Shown here in pieces: positions 24,590-34,754 of a stretch of DNA of 59,251 nucleotides. The stretch is taken from the NCBI GenBank assembly GCA_945877315.1, contig CAMCRP010000014.1:1-59251 (forward strand). The letters run 5' to 3'. How positions within the stretch are numbered: the first letter of the stretch is position 1; each line of letters starts with the position of its first letter. The translations under genes and the position numbers were made by a program. Under the pieces are notes generated by a model, which saw nothing but the letters and a program-made list of their open reading frames with translations, was not told where the DNA came from and did no database searches. This stretch comes from an uncultured Ruminococcus sp. (GTDB lineage: Bacteria; Bacillota; Clostridia; Oscillospirales; Ruminococcaceae).

Positions 24590-26422
24590 TCAGCCCAGTC
24601 TAGCCTCGATCTTATCAAGCTGAGCCCAAAGAGCCTCAGGAATATGACCGCCCTTGTCAGCGATGTCTTCCTTGTAGTATCTTCTCATCTCGGTGATCTC
24701 CTTCTTCCAGAGATCCTTGTCAACAGCCAGAAGCTTGTCCATAACCTCGGGAGTAACCTCGTCCTCGATGCCCTCAACGTTGATATCGCCCTTCTTAGGC
24801 AGATAACCGATAGCAGTTTCATCAGCGTCGATCTTGCCTTCACATCTCTTGATGATCCAGTCGAGAACTCTCATGTTGTCGCCGAAGCCGGGCCACATGA
24901 AGTTGCCGTTTTCGTCCTGCTTGAACCAGTTTACATTGAAGATCTTAGGAGCCTTGTCACCAAGCTTCTCGCCCATTTCCAGCCAGTGAGCCCAGTAATC
25001 GCCAACATTGTAGCCGATGAAGGGCTTCATAGCCATAGGATCGTGACGAAGAACGCCTACTGCACCTGTAGCAGCTGCTGTTGTTTCGGAGGAAACAGCA
25101 GAACCGATATATGTGCCGTGTGTCCAGTCGAAGGACTGATATACCAGAGGAGTTGTGGAAGCTCTTCTTCCGCCGAAGATGATAGCGGAAACGGGAACGC
25201 CCTTAGGATTGTTGAACTCGGGAGATACGCAGGGGCAGTTTGCAGCGGGAGCTGTAAATCTGGAGTTGGGGTGAGCCAGCTTCTGAGGCTTGCCGTCTGC
25301 ACCAATAACGGAGGTGAACTCCTTGCCGTTTACCTTAGCACCCTTCCACTCGGTAGCGTCCTCGGGAGGATTCTTGTCAAGACCTTCCCACCAAACGGTG
25401 TTATCGGCATTGTTAAGAGCAACGTTTGTGAAGATAGCGTTCTTTCTTGTACAAGCAAGAGCGTTGTAGTTGGACTTTTCATTTGTACCGGGAGCAACGC
25501 CGAAGAAGCCGTTCTCGGGGTTGATAGCGTACAGACGTCCGTCCTCGCCGGGCTTCATCCAAGCGATATCGTCGCCGACTGTGAATACTTCGTAGCCTGC
25601 CTTCTTGTATCCCTCGGGAGGAATGAGCATAGCCAGGTTGGTCTTACCGCAAGCGGAGGGGAATGCAGCTGTGATGTAAACAACCTCGCCATCGGGCTTC
25701 TTAACACCCAGAATGAGCATGTGCTCAGCCATCCAGCCTTCGTTCTTACCCTGATAGGAAGCGATTCTCAGAGCGAAGCACTTCTTGCCCAGGAGAACGT
25801 TTCCGCCGTAAGCGGAGTTAATGGACCAGATAGTGTTGTCCTGAGGGAACTGAACGATATATCTGTTCTCGGGATCAACATCAGCCTTAGAGTGCAGACC
25901 TCTTACGAAGTCGTTGGAGGTATCGCCAAGGTTCTCGAAAGCAGCCTTGCCCATTCTTGTCATGATGTTCATGTTAAGAACAACGTAGATAGAGTCTGTG
26001 ATCTCAACGCCCACCTTAGCAAGAGGAGAACCGATAGGACCCATGGAATAGGGGATAACATACATAGTTCTGCCCTTCATAACGCCGTCATAGAGGGGAG
26101 TGAGCTTTGCATACATCTCAGCGGGATCGCACCAGTTGTTGGTAGGGCCTGCCTCTTCCTTAGTAGGTGTGCATATAAAAGTTCTGTCCTCAACACGAGC
26201 AACGTCGTTGGGGAGAGTTCTGTGGTAAAGACAGCCGGGGAGCTTGTCCTGATTGAGCCTGTACATCTTATCTCTGTTTCCCTCGGGAAGAGCGCAAACT
26301 TCATCGGTCAGAGCGTCGAGCTGCTCCTTGCTTCCGTCGATCCAAACTACCTTATCAGGCTTGGTGAGGGCTACCATTTCGTCAACCCACTTGTTGACAT
26401 TGGGATTGTTAGTAAGTGACAT
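24590..26422 (-). CDS. pckG: Phosphoenolpyruvate carboxykinase (GTP)
   Basis: A 610-residue enzyme interconverting oxaloacetate + GTP with phosphoenolpyruvate + GDP + CO2. In rumen-type anaerobes it often runs toward oxaloacetate to feed succinate formation (general knowledge, not shown here). Diagnostic sequences are the GTP-PEPCK P-loop FPSACGKTNLAM, the Mn-binding region GDDIAWMKPGEDGRLYAINPE and FGGRRASTTPLVYQS. Length matches the GTP class (about 600), not the ATP class (about 530). AAAGGAGTTTATGCT precedes the ATG. Monocistronic, with its own promoter and terminator. Confidence 0.97.
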   Translation of the reverse strand: MSLTNNPNVNKWVDEMVALTKPDKVVWIDGSKEQLDALTDEVCALPEGNRDKMYRLNQDKLPGCLYHRTLPNDVARVEDRTFICTPTKEEAGPTNNWCDPAEMYAKLTPLYDGVMKGRTMYVIPYSMGPIGSPLAKVGVEITDSIYVVLNMNIMTRMGKAAFENLGDTSNDFVRGLHSKADVDPENRYIVQFPQDNTIWSINSAYGGNVLLGKKCFALRIASYQGKNEGWMAEHMLILGVKKPDGEVVYITAAFPSACGKTNLAMLIPPEGYKKAGYEVFTVGDDIAWMKPGEDGRLYAINPENGFFGVAPGTNEKSNYNALACTRKNAIFTNVALNNADNTVWWEGLDKNPPEDATEWKGAKVNGKEFTSVIGADGKPQKLAHPNSRFTAPAANCPCVSPEFNNPKGVPVSAIIFGGRRASTTPLVYQSFDWTHGTYIGSAVSSETTAAATGAVGVLRHDPMAMKPFIGYNVGDYWAHWLEMGEKLGDKAPKIFNVNWFKQDENGNFMWPGFGDNMRVLDWIIKRCEGKIDADETAIGYLPKKGDINVEGIEDEVTPEVMDKLLAVDKDLWKKEITEMRRYYKEDIADKGGHIPEALWAQLDKIEARLG

Positions 26423-26505
26423 AGCATAAACTCCTTTTCATAACTATTTGATCGTGAAAATGCGAGAATACCGCAGATACGGCTCTCGATTCTCTATCAA
26501 TTAAC

Positions 26506-26534
26506 ATTATATCTTATAAAAGCAATAATGTCAA
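26506..26534 (-). promoter_or_regulatory. Sigma-A promoter of PEP carboxykinase gene
   Basis: Minus-strand TTGACA, 17-bp spacer, TATAAT. Confidence 0.8.
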
Positions 26535-26830
26535 GAGCGGTTTTGTGAAGAATTTAACGAAGATTTGCAGTCGATTTGATAACAACTTGCATATTTCGGA
26601 TGATATGGACTTATTTTTCAAAAATATCCTGCAAATCTAGGATTTTCGACAATAAAATCCTGCATTTTCAGCTTTAGAAAATTTTGTTAAATTTTAGTTA
26701 AGTCGCCTTCCCCCGCTTTTTGTGGGATTTTACCTTTGCAGCGTCCCCTCAAAAAGTGCATTTCGCGCCCCGGGCGATAGCGTGTGCCGTCAGCTTTGTG
26801 TCCCGCGCTGTTAAAAAGAGAGAACCGCCT
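26535..26830. other. Gene-free stretch of about 300 bp upstream of the pckG promoter
   Basis: AT-rich at first, then a GC-rich part (26705-26820). No frame with a convincing start site and no strong hairpin with a U-tract. I see nothing identifiable in it. Confidence 0.4.
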
Positions 26831-27241
26831 TTATCTTCCTGCCTCTTCCCCGTAGATCCGCAGAATTTCATCATGGGAAATGCCAAGCTTTTTAAAATCT
26901 TCAACAAATGCTTCTCTGTTATCATACCCTGTGTCATAATATTTTACACAAAGCTCCAGCTCCTCAAACACCTTTGCAACCATGTCACGCTGTTCATGAA
27001 AAAAACGGATAAGTTCCGTTTTCCCGCCGAAATTTTCATTCAGCCACTCAAAGAAGCAGTCCGCATCAAAGCCCATATAATACAGTGGACGGGCAAGCAG
27101 CCTTATAAGCGAATGTTTCATCGAAAAGTCCGACAGCAAATACTCTTCGATTTTTGGCAGAAACAGAACCGCCTGACAGTCACAGCTGTGGCTTAAACGC
27201 AGTGCCGCCAATTCCGAATAAATCTCATTTTCCGAATACAC
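26831..27241 (-). CDS. Hypothetical protein downstream of rpsR
   Basis: A 136-residue protein of unknown function, starting VYSENEIYSELAALRLSHSC. Mainly helical and acidic, with three cysteines and no membrane segment. I chose GTG 27241, which has GGGGTGAATATA before it; a longer ATG frame (27307) would run through the intrinsic terminator at 27257-27295 and is rejected. It could be expressed by read-through of the ribosomal-protein operon terminator or from an unseen promoter. Confidence 0.55.
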   Translation of the reverse strand: MYSENEIYSELAALRLSHSCDCQAVLFLPKIEEYLLSDFSMKHSLIRLLARPLYYMGFDADCFFEWLNENFGGKTELIRFFHEQRDMVAKVFEELELCVKYYDTGYDNREAFVEDFKKLGISHDEILRIYGEEAGR

Positions 27242-27256
27242 TATATTCACCCCAAC

Positions 27257-27297
27257 AAAAAACCGACCCGCACGAACAGGATTCGCACAGGTCGGCA
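27257..27297 (-). terminator. Intrinsic terminator of rpsF-ssb-rpsR operon
   Basis: CCGACCTGTGCGAA and TTCGTGCGGGTCGG pair on the minus strand, followed by TTTTTTG. It lies 18 bp after the rpsR stop. Confidence 0.9.
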
Positions 27298-27313
27298 AAA
27301 GAATCAATTAAAA

Positions 27314-27559
27314 TCAGTCGTTTACATAGGGGAGCAGAGCGATGTGTCTGGCTCTCTTGATAGCAACTGTCAGCTCTCTCTGATGGAAAGCGCAGGTGCC
27401 TGTAACACGTCTGGGAAGGATCTTAGCTCTGTCAGTCATGCACTTCTTGAGTCTGTTGATATCCTTATAATCAATTCTGTCGATTCTGTCATCGCAAAAC
27501 AGGCAGACTTTTCTACGGGTTCTCTTAGCGCCGTTTCTGGGAGTTCTTTTTTCCTCCAT
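27314..27559 (-). CDS. rpsR: 30S ribosomal protein S18
   Basis: 81 residues. The core [16 protein letters not shown] through [31 protein letters not shown] is typical S18. The four cysteines (CLFC, KKCM, GTCA) mark the zinc-binding form of S18. S18 binds S6 in the platform of the 30S subunit. GTAAGGAGGAAAATACA precedes the ATG. Third gene of rpsF-ssb-rpsR, the conserved bacterial order. Confidence 0.98.
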   Translation of the reverse strand: MEEKRTPRNGAKRTRRKVCLFCDDRIDRIDYKDINRLKKCMTDRAKILPRRVTGTCAFHQRELTVAIKRARHIALLPYVND

Positions 27560-27600
27560 TGTATTTTCCTCCTTACAAAATAATAGTTGTTCAGGTCATA

Positions 27601-28110
27601 TCAGAAAGGAAGCTCGCCGTCGCTTACTACCTCTTCAAAATCCCCGAGATCTCCGAAGGACATAGAAGCGGGAGCAGCCGACTCAGCCTGTGCTCTTGCG
27701 GGAGCAGCGGACTGCTGAGGCTGTCTGAAAACCTCGGGCGGCGGGGGCGGAGCAAAATCGTTATAGCCGCTGTTATTCTGTGCGGGCTTGTCGCCTGCAA
27801 AGTTAATGTTATCCGCATAAACCTCGGTAACATAATGCTTTACCTCGGGGTGACGGGAATCAGGATAATTTCTTGTTCTGAGGCTGCCCTCGACAATTAT
27901 CATGCGTCCCTTAGCAAAATACTTGCTGACAAACTCAGCTGTATGACGCCATGCGACAACACTGATGAAATCTGCCTGTTTTTCTTGTCCCTGGGGTGTA
28001 TAATCCCTGTCACAAGCAACAGTGAATGAGCACACGCTTACACCGCTCTGAGTCTGTTTCAGCTCGGGATCTGCAGTAAGTCTGCCCTGTAAAATCACCT
28101 TATTCAGCAT
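27601..28110 (-). CDS. ssb: Single-stranded DNA-binding protein
   Basis: A 169-residue protein with an N-terminal OB fold (MLNKVILQGRLTADPELKQT, residues 1-105), a disordered P/A/Q-rich linker and the acidic tip SDGELPF, which recruits replication and repair partners. It binds single-stranded DNA as a tetramer. GGAAAGGAGTAATCGATT precedes the ATG. Located between rpsF and rpsR, the usual arrangement of the housekeeping ssb. Confidence 0.97.
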   Translation of the reverse strand: MLNKVILQGRLTADPELKQTQSGVSVCSFTVACDRDYTPQGQEKQADFISVVAWRHTAEFVSKYFAKGRMIIVEGSLRTRNYPDSRHPEVKHYVTEVYADNINFAGDKPAQNNSGYNDFAPPPPPEVFRQPQQSAAPARAQAESAAPASMSFGDLGDFEEVVSDGELPF

Positions 28111-28146
28111 AATCGATTACTCCTTTCCGAAAAATCACATTGTTGA

Positions 28147-28437
28147 TTACTTAACTGTGATCAGAGAACGCAGAACGCCGTCAGTGATCTTGAACACACG
28201 GTCAAGCTCTGCGGGGAAACCGGGTTCGCAGGTGTAAGTGTAGAGAACGTAGTAGCCCTCTGTTTCGTCGTTGATGGGGTATGCAAGCTTTCTCTTGCCC
28301 CACTCGTCAACAGACTCAACTGTGCCTGCAGCTGCGATCATGCCCTTGAACTTCTCGACGAGTGCCTTAACAGCGTCCTCACCGTTAGTCATGCTGAAAA
28401 CAACCATTGTTTCATAAGTTGCGTTTACCTTAGCCAT
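28147..28437 (-). CDS. rpsF: 30S ribosomal protein S6
   Basis: A 96-residue ribosomal protein, recognised by YETMVVFSMTNGED, the DEWGKRKLAYPINDETEGYYVLY block and the FKITDGVLRSLI end. It pairs with S18 on the 30S platform. First gene of the operon, with its promoter at 28502-28530 and a structured leader. The ribosome-binding site is AAGAGGAGGTGCATTTTAA. Confidence 0.97.
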   Translation of the reverse strand: MAKVNATYETMVVFSMTNGEDAVKALVEKFKGMIAAAGTVESVDEWGKRKLAYPINDETEGYYVLYTYTCEPGFPAELDRVFKITDGVLRSLITVK

Positions 28438-28440
28438 TTA

Positions 28441-28495
28441 AAATGCACCTCCTCTTGGATTACGCCCACACTCTTACGGTATGAGCGAGGATAAC
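28441..28495 (-). promoter_or_regulatory. Possible S6:S18 autoregulatory mRNA leader
   Basis: In the minus-strand leader, CGCTC and GAGTG flank ATACCGTAA, a short hairpin presenting CCG just upstream of rpsF. Known S6:S18 leaders carry a conserved CCG in a hairpin that mimics the rRNA site. The match is by eye only. Confidence 0.4.
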
Positions 28496-28501
28496 ATTAG
28501 A

Positions 28502-28530
28502 ATTATATCACTTTTATATGAGCTTGTCAA
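28502..28530 (-). promoter_or_regulatory. Sigma-A promoter of rpsF operon
   Basis: Minus-strand TTGACA, 17-bp spacer, TATAAT. Confidence 0.85.
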
Positions 28531-28549
28531 GTGGTTTTTTAAATATTTT

Positions 28550-28627
28550 TAGTGTTGAATGTTGAGAGTTGAGTGTTGAGTTATCGGAGTTACATTAAAT
28601 TCAACGCTTATCACTTAACACTCAACA
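28550..28627. repeat. TTGAGTGTTGAG-type intergenic repeat, locus 4
   Basis: TGTTGAATGTTGAGAGTTGAGTGTTGAG and its partner CACTTAACACTCAACATTA are inversely related, and echo the AACTCAACTCTCAACACTAA word at 5530 and 19800. Lies between pyrG and the rpsF promoter. Confidence 0.6.
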
Positions 28628-30268
<1,641 letters not shown>

Positions 30269-30275
30269 TTAGACT

Positions 30276-30304
30276 ATTATATCATACTTTTCGTGTTTAT
30301 GCAA
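30276..30304 (-). promoter_or_regulatory. Sigma-A promoter of pyrG
   Basis: Minus-strand TTGCAT, 17-bp spacer, TATAAT. Confidence 0.7.
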
Positions 30305-30334
30305 GGATTTTTTTATTAACAAATGGGTAATATA

Positions 30335-30958
30335 TCAAGCCTTATACTCAAACCTATCAAACCGCACAAACCCCAGCTCCCTCAGCCGCCGAACGCTGTC
30401 CTCAACATCGCTCTCCCCGTTAAATCCCTTAATCAGCGGAACACGAATGCAGATCCGCTCGGGCGGCACAAGCTTTATGAGCCTTTGCAGATTTTCCGTA
30501 ACAGCCCTGTTATCCGAACCTGTGTAGGCACGGTAGATCTCGCTGTTCATATCCTTTATGTCAATGTACCATTCGTCAATGTCCTCGGCAATTTTCTCAA
30601 CATATTCCCACGGACAATTAAGCGACGTTTCAATATTAACGCTCCACATGGCATATTTCCGACAGAAATTATGGATAAAATCGGGCTGCATAAGCGGTTC
30701 GCCCCCGCCGAAGGTTATGCCGCCGTTTGTTGTCAGGAAATACAGGTTGTCTATCTTCACACGGTCATAAAGCTGTTCGGCGGAAAAGCTGCCCAGAAAC
30801 GCCCTGCCGTTCCAGGAATGTGGATTCAAGCAGTATTTGCATCTCAGGGGACACCCCGCCGTTACCACAAGCGTCCTGACACCCTTTCCGTCAATTCCCA
30901 TTCTAAGGCGGTCGATACCCGAAACCGCCAGCAGGGGTTTTTCAATTATTGTTTTCAT
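30335..30958 (-). CDS. Radical SAM protein, PFL-activase-like
   Basis: A 207-residue radical SAM enzyme. TAGCPLRCKYCLNP carries the CxxxCxxC motif for the [4Fe-4S] cluster, and GITFGGGEPLMQPDF is the SAM-binding GGE motif. WYIDIKDMN and IRVPLIKGFN follow as in glycyl-radical activases such as PflA. It is shorter than PflA and lacks the extra ferredoxin-like insert. The target is not known and no glycyl-radical enzyme is nearby. ATG 30958 lies inside the preceding gene (17-bp overlap); a TTG two codons upstream is also possible. Co-translated with the Cys-rich RpoA-CTD-like gene. Confidence 0.85.
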   Translation of the reverse strand: MKTIIEKPLLAVSGIDRLRMGIDGKGVRTLVVTAGCPLRCKYCLNPHSWNGRAFLGSFSAEQLYDRVKIDNLYFLTTNGGITFGGGEPLMQPDFIHNFCRKYAMWSVNIETSLNCPWEYVEKIAEDIDEWYIDIKDMNSEIYRAYTGSDNRAVTENLQRLIKLVPPERICIRVPLIKGFNGESDVEDSVRRLRELGFVRFDRFEYKA

Positions 30959-31589
30959 AGTCAAATTTCAGTTCCCAAAAATGCACCTTATAAATGAGTT
31001 CGCAGTAACAGTTTTCGTTCAGCTCTTTAAGACGGGATAGTGCTTCTTCGTCCATTTTAAGGACATCTTTCACGGAAAAACTCCCCGACCTCATAAGAAG
31101 CCGCAAGGACATTTCGGACAGCTCCAGCCCCGCCAGCGGACCGTTTTTGACTGCTTCTATTTCCTCCTTGCTGTGGTAAATATTTTTATCATCGGATTGA
31201 CCTACACGGATAATATTACAATCAGACGAATCATAATAGCCATCAATATCATCATCGGAATATGGCAGTCCCTGCAAACGCCAAGTGCCGTCAAATACAG
31301 ATTTAATATCTTCAATGATTTCTTCAAGCCTTGCAATAGGGTGAAATCCCGATTTTGTTTTCGCATTATCTGTCGGTATAACAACATTTTCGCCCGCTGC
31401 TTTTCTCTTTTCCAATTCCCCGTTAAGAAATTCAAGCTCCGAATCGCACTTAGGGCAGGTACCTCTGCATTCGCCCTCATAGGTACATTCCTCAAAATCC
31501 ATATCAATGTTATTTTCCTCCGCAATACTCTTTCTTACCGAACGCAGATAGCGGCATTTTTCCTTTCCGTCCATAAAATTCACCTTCAA
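30942..31589 (-). CDS. Cys-rich protein with RpoA-CTD-like C-terminal domain
   Basis: 215 residues. The N-terminal part (1-60) has EECTYEGECRGTCPKCDSEL, four cysteines spaced like a metal or Fe-S site, after a helical segment KCRYLRSVRKSIAEENNID. The middle is acidic and without a known fold. The C-terminus (about 150-200), LAGLELSEMSLRLLMRSGSF then SVKDVLKMDEEALSRLKELN, resembles the helix-hairpin-helix alpha-CTD of RNA polymerase. The radical SAM gene starts within its last codons, so a joint task is likely. It might escort or deliver substrate to the radical SAM enzyme, but the function is unknown. Confidence 0.6.
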   Translation of the reverse strand: MKVNFMDGKEKCRYLRSVRKSIAEENNIDMDFEECTYEGECRGTCPKCDSELEFLNGELEKRKAAGENVVIPTDNAKTKSGFHPIARLEEIIEDIKSVFDGTWRLQGLPYSDDDIDGYYDSSDCNIIRVGQSDDKNIYHSKEEIEAVKNGPLAGLELSEMSLRLLMRSGSFSVKDVLKMDEEALSRLKELNENCYCELIYKVHFWELKFDYENNN

Positions 31590-31745
31590 AAATCATCTGT
31601 AATTATGATACCACACCCATTCCCGAAAATCAACCGTCCAACCGTCCAATGTCCGTAATTTTACCCATTTAAACAAAAATTTCCTTATGCCCGCAGTTTT
31701 CCCGCCGCCTTTGTAAACGCAGACGAAACTTTTAAATATATTTTC

Positions 31746-31774
31746 TTGACTTAATCCTCGGTTTACGCTATAAT
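31746..31774 (+). promoter_or_regulatory. Sigma-A promoter of zapA operon
   Basis: TTGACT, 17-bp spacer, TATAAT; the start codon is 47 bp downstream. Confidence 0.8.
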
Positions 31775-31821
31775 AAAAGTAACTGCAAATTCCGATAAAT
31801 TTCGATGATAGGAGCGTTAAA

Positions 31822-32220
31822 ATGAACAGAATAAAGGTAACCATCTGCGGCAAGGAATATTCTCTGAAAACCGCCGAAAATGCAAGCTATGTGCTGAATC
31901 TGGCAGCGGAGCTTGAAAGCAAAATAAACAACATGGTCAACTCGGGCAACGGCGTTTCCGTACAGACCGCCGCCATACTTATCGCCCTGTCCGCTATGGA
32001 CGACGCAAACAAGGCAAATCAAAGCGTTGACAATATCCGCACCCAGATCAAGCAGTATGTTGACGAAGCCGCAAAGGCAATGCTGGAGCGTGACGAAGCC
32101 ATAAAGGACAAGGAATCCCTTAAATCCAAGCTTTCGGGGTTGGAAAACGACCTGAAAATTCAGAAAATAGCAGGCGATGTTTCCCGAAAAGCCGATGAAT
32201 ATCTTAACAAGAAAAGCTAA
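31822..32220 (+). CDS. zapA: Cell division protein ZapA
   Basis: A 132-residue protein with the ZapA head (NRIKVTICGKEYSLKTAEN, residues 1-45) and a long C-terminal coiled coil. ZapA bundles FtsZ filaments at the division site. GATAGGAGCGTTAAA precedes the ATG. The stop overlaps the start of the U32 gene (TAATG). ZapA followed by a U32 peptidase gene is a frequent order in Bacillota. Confidence 0.9.
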   Translation: MNRIKVTICGKEYSLKTAENASYVLNLAAELESKINNMVNSGNGVSVQTAAILIALSAMDDANKANQSVDNIRTQIKQYVDEAAKAMLERDEAIKDKESLKSKLSGLENDLKIQKIAGDVSRKADEYLNKKS

Positions 32221-34310
32221 TGCGGAACATTGAAATATTAGCCCCCGCAGGCTCTCCCGAAAGCCTTGAAGCCGCACTTCGATGCGGCGCAAACGCCGTT
32301 TACATCGGCTCAAAACGGTTCTCCGCAAGGGCGTCTGCCAAAAACTTTGACGAGAACGAGCTTTTTGCGGCGGCGAAGCTGTGTCATCTCCACAACGCAA
32401 AGCTGTATCAGGCGATAAATACGGTGATCTCCGACAGTCAGCTGCCCGAACTGCTTGACGAGCTGCGCATTGCCGCCGAAGCGGGCGTTGACGGATTTAT
32501 CGTGCAGGACTTAGGCGCAGCGGCCATAATGCGCAGGACTGTCCCCGAAATACCCATTCACGGGTCAACGCAGATGACCGTACACACCCCCGAGGGCGCA
32601 CGGCTTGCAAAGGAGCTGGGCTTTACACGAATTGTGGCAGCCCGTGAGCTGTCCAAACGGGAGATCGAACGGCTTTGCAAAGAGGACATTGAAGTGGAGG
32701 TTTTCGTCCACGGAGCACACTGTATGTCCGTGTCGGGGCAATGCTATATGTCCGCACTTATCGGGTCAAGAAGTGCCAACCGAGGGGGCTGCGCACAGGC
32801 TTGCCGTCTGCCCTTTTCCGCAAAGGGAAAGCCTTTCGGCAGCGACCCCGAATGTGCCCTGTCCCTTAAAGATATGTGCCTTATCCCCTATTTGAACGAG
32901 CTTCGTCAAATGGGCGTTTCCTCCCTGAAAATTGAGGGGCGAATGAAGCGTGCGGAATATGTGGGTGCTGCCGTAACAGCCTGTCGCACAGCTTTGGACG
33001 GCGGTTCTCCCGATTTGGAAACTCTCCGTGCGGTGTTCTCCCGAAGCGGATTTACCGACGGATATTACAAGGAAAAGCTTTCGGCGGATATGTTCGGAAC
33101 ACGCCGAAAGGAGGACGTTACCGCTGCCGAAGCCGTTCTTCCGCAGCTTCGGGAATTGTACCGAAAGGAACGCAAATGCTCCTCGGTGTCCTTTTCTTTG
33201 GACGTTCAAAAGGACAAGCCCTGCCGTCTGACAGCGTCTGCGGACGGGTATTCGGCAGATATAACGGGAAATATTCCCCAAACCGCCGAAAATCGTCCTA
33301 TTTCGTATGATTTTGCCGAAAAACAGCTTTCAAAGCTTGGGGGAACTGTCTACGATCTCGGCGGACTTGACTTCTTCGCGGACGACGGACTTGCCGTTTC
33401 CGCAGCCGAACTGAACGCTATGCGCCGAACCGCAGTAGAACAGCTTGACAGCCTGCGTTCCGAGGGGAAAAAGTGCGAATTTAACACCGTTCCTCTTGAA
33501 TTTACGGGAATTTCGCAGCGAAGAAGCCCGAAAAAGCTGCGTTTTATGGCGTATAAGGCGGAGGAATTTCTGAAATTATCGGCAGAAACGCTGTCCGCTG
33601 CCGAAATGCTTATCCTGCCCCTTCGGGAGATGGAAAGGCTGTCCCCCGACGATTTAAAAAGGCTGTCGGAAAGCACGATTTTGTGCGCCGCTCCCCCGAG
33701 ATTTATTTCCGATGAAAGCAAGGTCACAGAAGCTCTGAAACGGCTGAAAGCTGCAGGGATAGACCACATTTACTGCTCAAATCTTGCCCATATCCAAACG
33801 GCAAAAAGCCTGGAAATGACTATCCACGGCGGTGCGGAGCTGAACATTTTCAACTCTGCTGCGGCAAACGAACTGGCAAGGCTGGGTGCAGCGGACATTA
33901 CCATGTCCTATGAACTGAAACTGACGCAAATTGAACGAATCAAATCTCCCGTGCCTACGGGCATTTACGCCTACGGCAGACTGCCCCTGATGCTCTGCAG
34001 AAGCTGTCCCGTGAAGGCGTCCGTAGGCGGCTGCAAAAAGTGTACGGGACGGCTCACCGACCGCACGGGAAGAAGCTTTCCCGCTGTCTGCGACGGAGCG
34101 TCCACGGAAATTTTGAACAGCGATATCCTCTGCCTGTCCAACCGCTTGGGGGATGTGAAAAACGTGTCCTTCCTGACCCTGAGATTTACGGAGGAAAGCA
34201 GTGTTGACATCAGCCGCATTACCGAAGCCTATCTCACAGGCGAAAAATATCATATCCCCGAAAAGCTGGGAAAGCCCACAAACGGGCTGTATTTCAGGGG
34301 AATTCTATAA
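32220..34310 (+). CDS. U32 family peptidase/tRNA- or rRNA-hydroxylase-like protein
   Basis: A 696-residue protein. The U32 core begins IEILAPAGSPESLEAALRCG and includes EVFVHGAHCMSVSGQC with the conserved Cys-rich block NRGGCAQACRLPF, followed by LKIEGRMKRAEYV. A C-terminal extension of DUF3656 type ends with CRSCPVKASVGGCKKC. Annotated as collagenase-like peptidases, characterised relatives such as TrhP/YrrO and RlhA act in hydroxylation of tRNA uridine or 23S rRNA and use an Fe-S centre. That role is more likely than proteolysis here. Translationally coupled to zapA. Confidence 0.88.
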   Translation: MRNIEILAPAGSPESLEAALRCGANAVYIGSKRFSARASAKNFDENELFAAAKLCHLHNAKLYQAINTVISDSQLPELLDELRIAAEAGVDGFIVQDLGAAAIMRRTVPEIPIHGSTQMTVHTPEGARLAKELGFTRIVAARELSKREIERLCKEDIEVEVFVHGAHCMSVSGQCYMSALIGSRSANRGGCAQACRLPFSAKGKPFGSDPECALSLKDMCLIPYLNELRQMGVSSLKIEGRMKRAEYVGAAVTACRTALDGGSPDLETLRAVFSRSGFTDGYYKEKLSADMFGTRRKEDVTAAEAVLPQLRELYRKERKCSSVSFSLDVQKDKPCRLTASADGYSADITGNIPQTAENRPISYDFAEKQLSKLGGTVYDLGGLDFFADDGLAVSAAELNAMRRTAVEQLDSLRSEGKKCEFNTVPLEFTGISQRRSPKKLRFMAYKAEEFLKLSAETLSAAEMLILPLREMERLSPDDLKRLSESTILCAAPPRFISDESKVTEALKRLKAAGIDHIYCSNLAHIQTAKSLEMTIHGGAELNIFNSAAANELARLGAADITMSYELKLTQIERIKSPVPTGIYAYGRLPLMLCRSCPVKASVGGCKKCTGRLTDRTGRSFPAVCDGASTEILNSDILCLSNRLGDVKNVSFLTLRFTEESSVDISRITEAYLTGEKYHIPEKLGKPTNGLYFRGIL

Positions 34311-34331
34311 ATACCGAAAGGAGCTGCTCAG

Positions 34332-34607
34332 ATGAACAGCGGTATCAAGAAAACCATTGCATTTATATTTTTCCTGCTGGCGGGGGTCATTACAGGCTCG
34401 CTTATTGCCCACATCTGCTCGGGAACGCCCTATCTTTCGTGGCTGGCGTTTGAAAAGACAGTGGGACTGTCCACCTCCTCGCCGCTCATACTTGACTTAG
34501 TTGTCTGCAAGCTGGCATTCGGCTTTACATTTACGGCAAATGTGGCGCAGATAATCTGCGTGATACTGTCGTTTATCCTGTATAACAAGACCTGTAAAGG
34601 GCTGTGA
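34332..34607 (+). CDS. DUF4321 membrane protein
   Basis: A 91-residue protein with two membrane helices (residues about 8-30 and 62-86). The pattern KKTIAFIFFLLAGVITGSLIAH and the linking loop LSWLAFEKTVGL match the DUF4321 family of Clostridia. Function unknown. CGAAAGGAGCTGCTCAG precedes the ATG. It follows the U32 gene by 21 bp and likely belongs to the zapA operon. Confidence 0.75.
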   Translation: MNSGIKKTIAFIFFLLAGVITGSLIAHICSGTPYLSWLAFEKTVGLSTSSPLILDLVVCKLAFGFTFTANVAQIICVILSFILYNKTCKGL

Positions 34608-34686
34608 CCTTACGAAAAATGTCGGTTTCTGTTAGTTTTCACAAAAAATCGCAAAAATATTTATCAATGATTTTTTCGGAAAACTC

Positions 34687-34715
34687 TTTACAAGATGTAA
34701 GATTTGTTATATAAT
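34687..34715 (+). promoter_or_regulatory. Sigma-A promoter of XRE regulator
   Basis: TTTACA, 17-bp spacer, TATAAT, upstream of the GTG at 34755. Confidence 0.7.
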
Positions 34716-34754
34716 TTACAATATGTTGACCTATGCTTTTCGGGAGGTGACGAA

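Noticed and set aside
24449-26419. A 656-codon plus-strand frame opposite the PEP carboxykinase gene
   Set aside because: Its translation has no recognisable motif, it has no ribosome-binding site, and the minus strand encodes a complete GTP-PEPCK. Codon bias makes antisense frames stay open.
26831-27307. Long form of the hypothetical gene starting at ATG 27307
   Set aside because: The first 22 codons would run through the intrinsic terminator of the rpsF operon; GTG 27241 with its own site is more likely.
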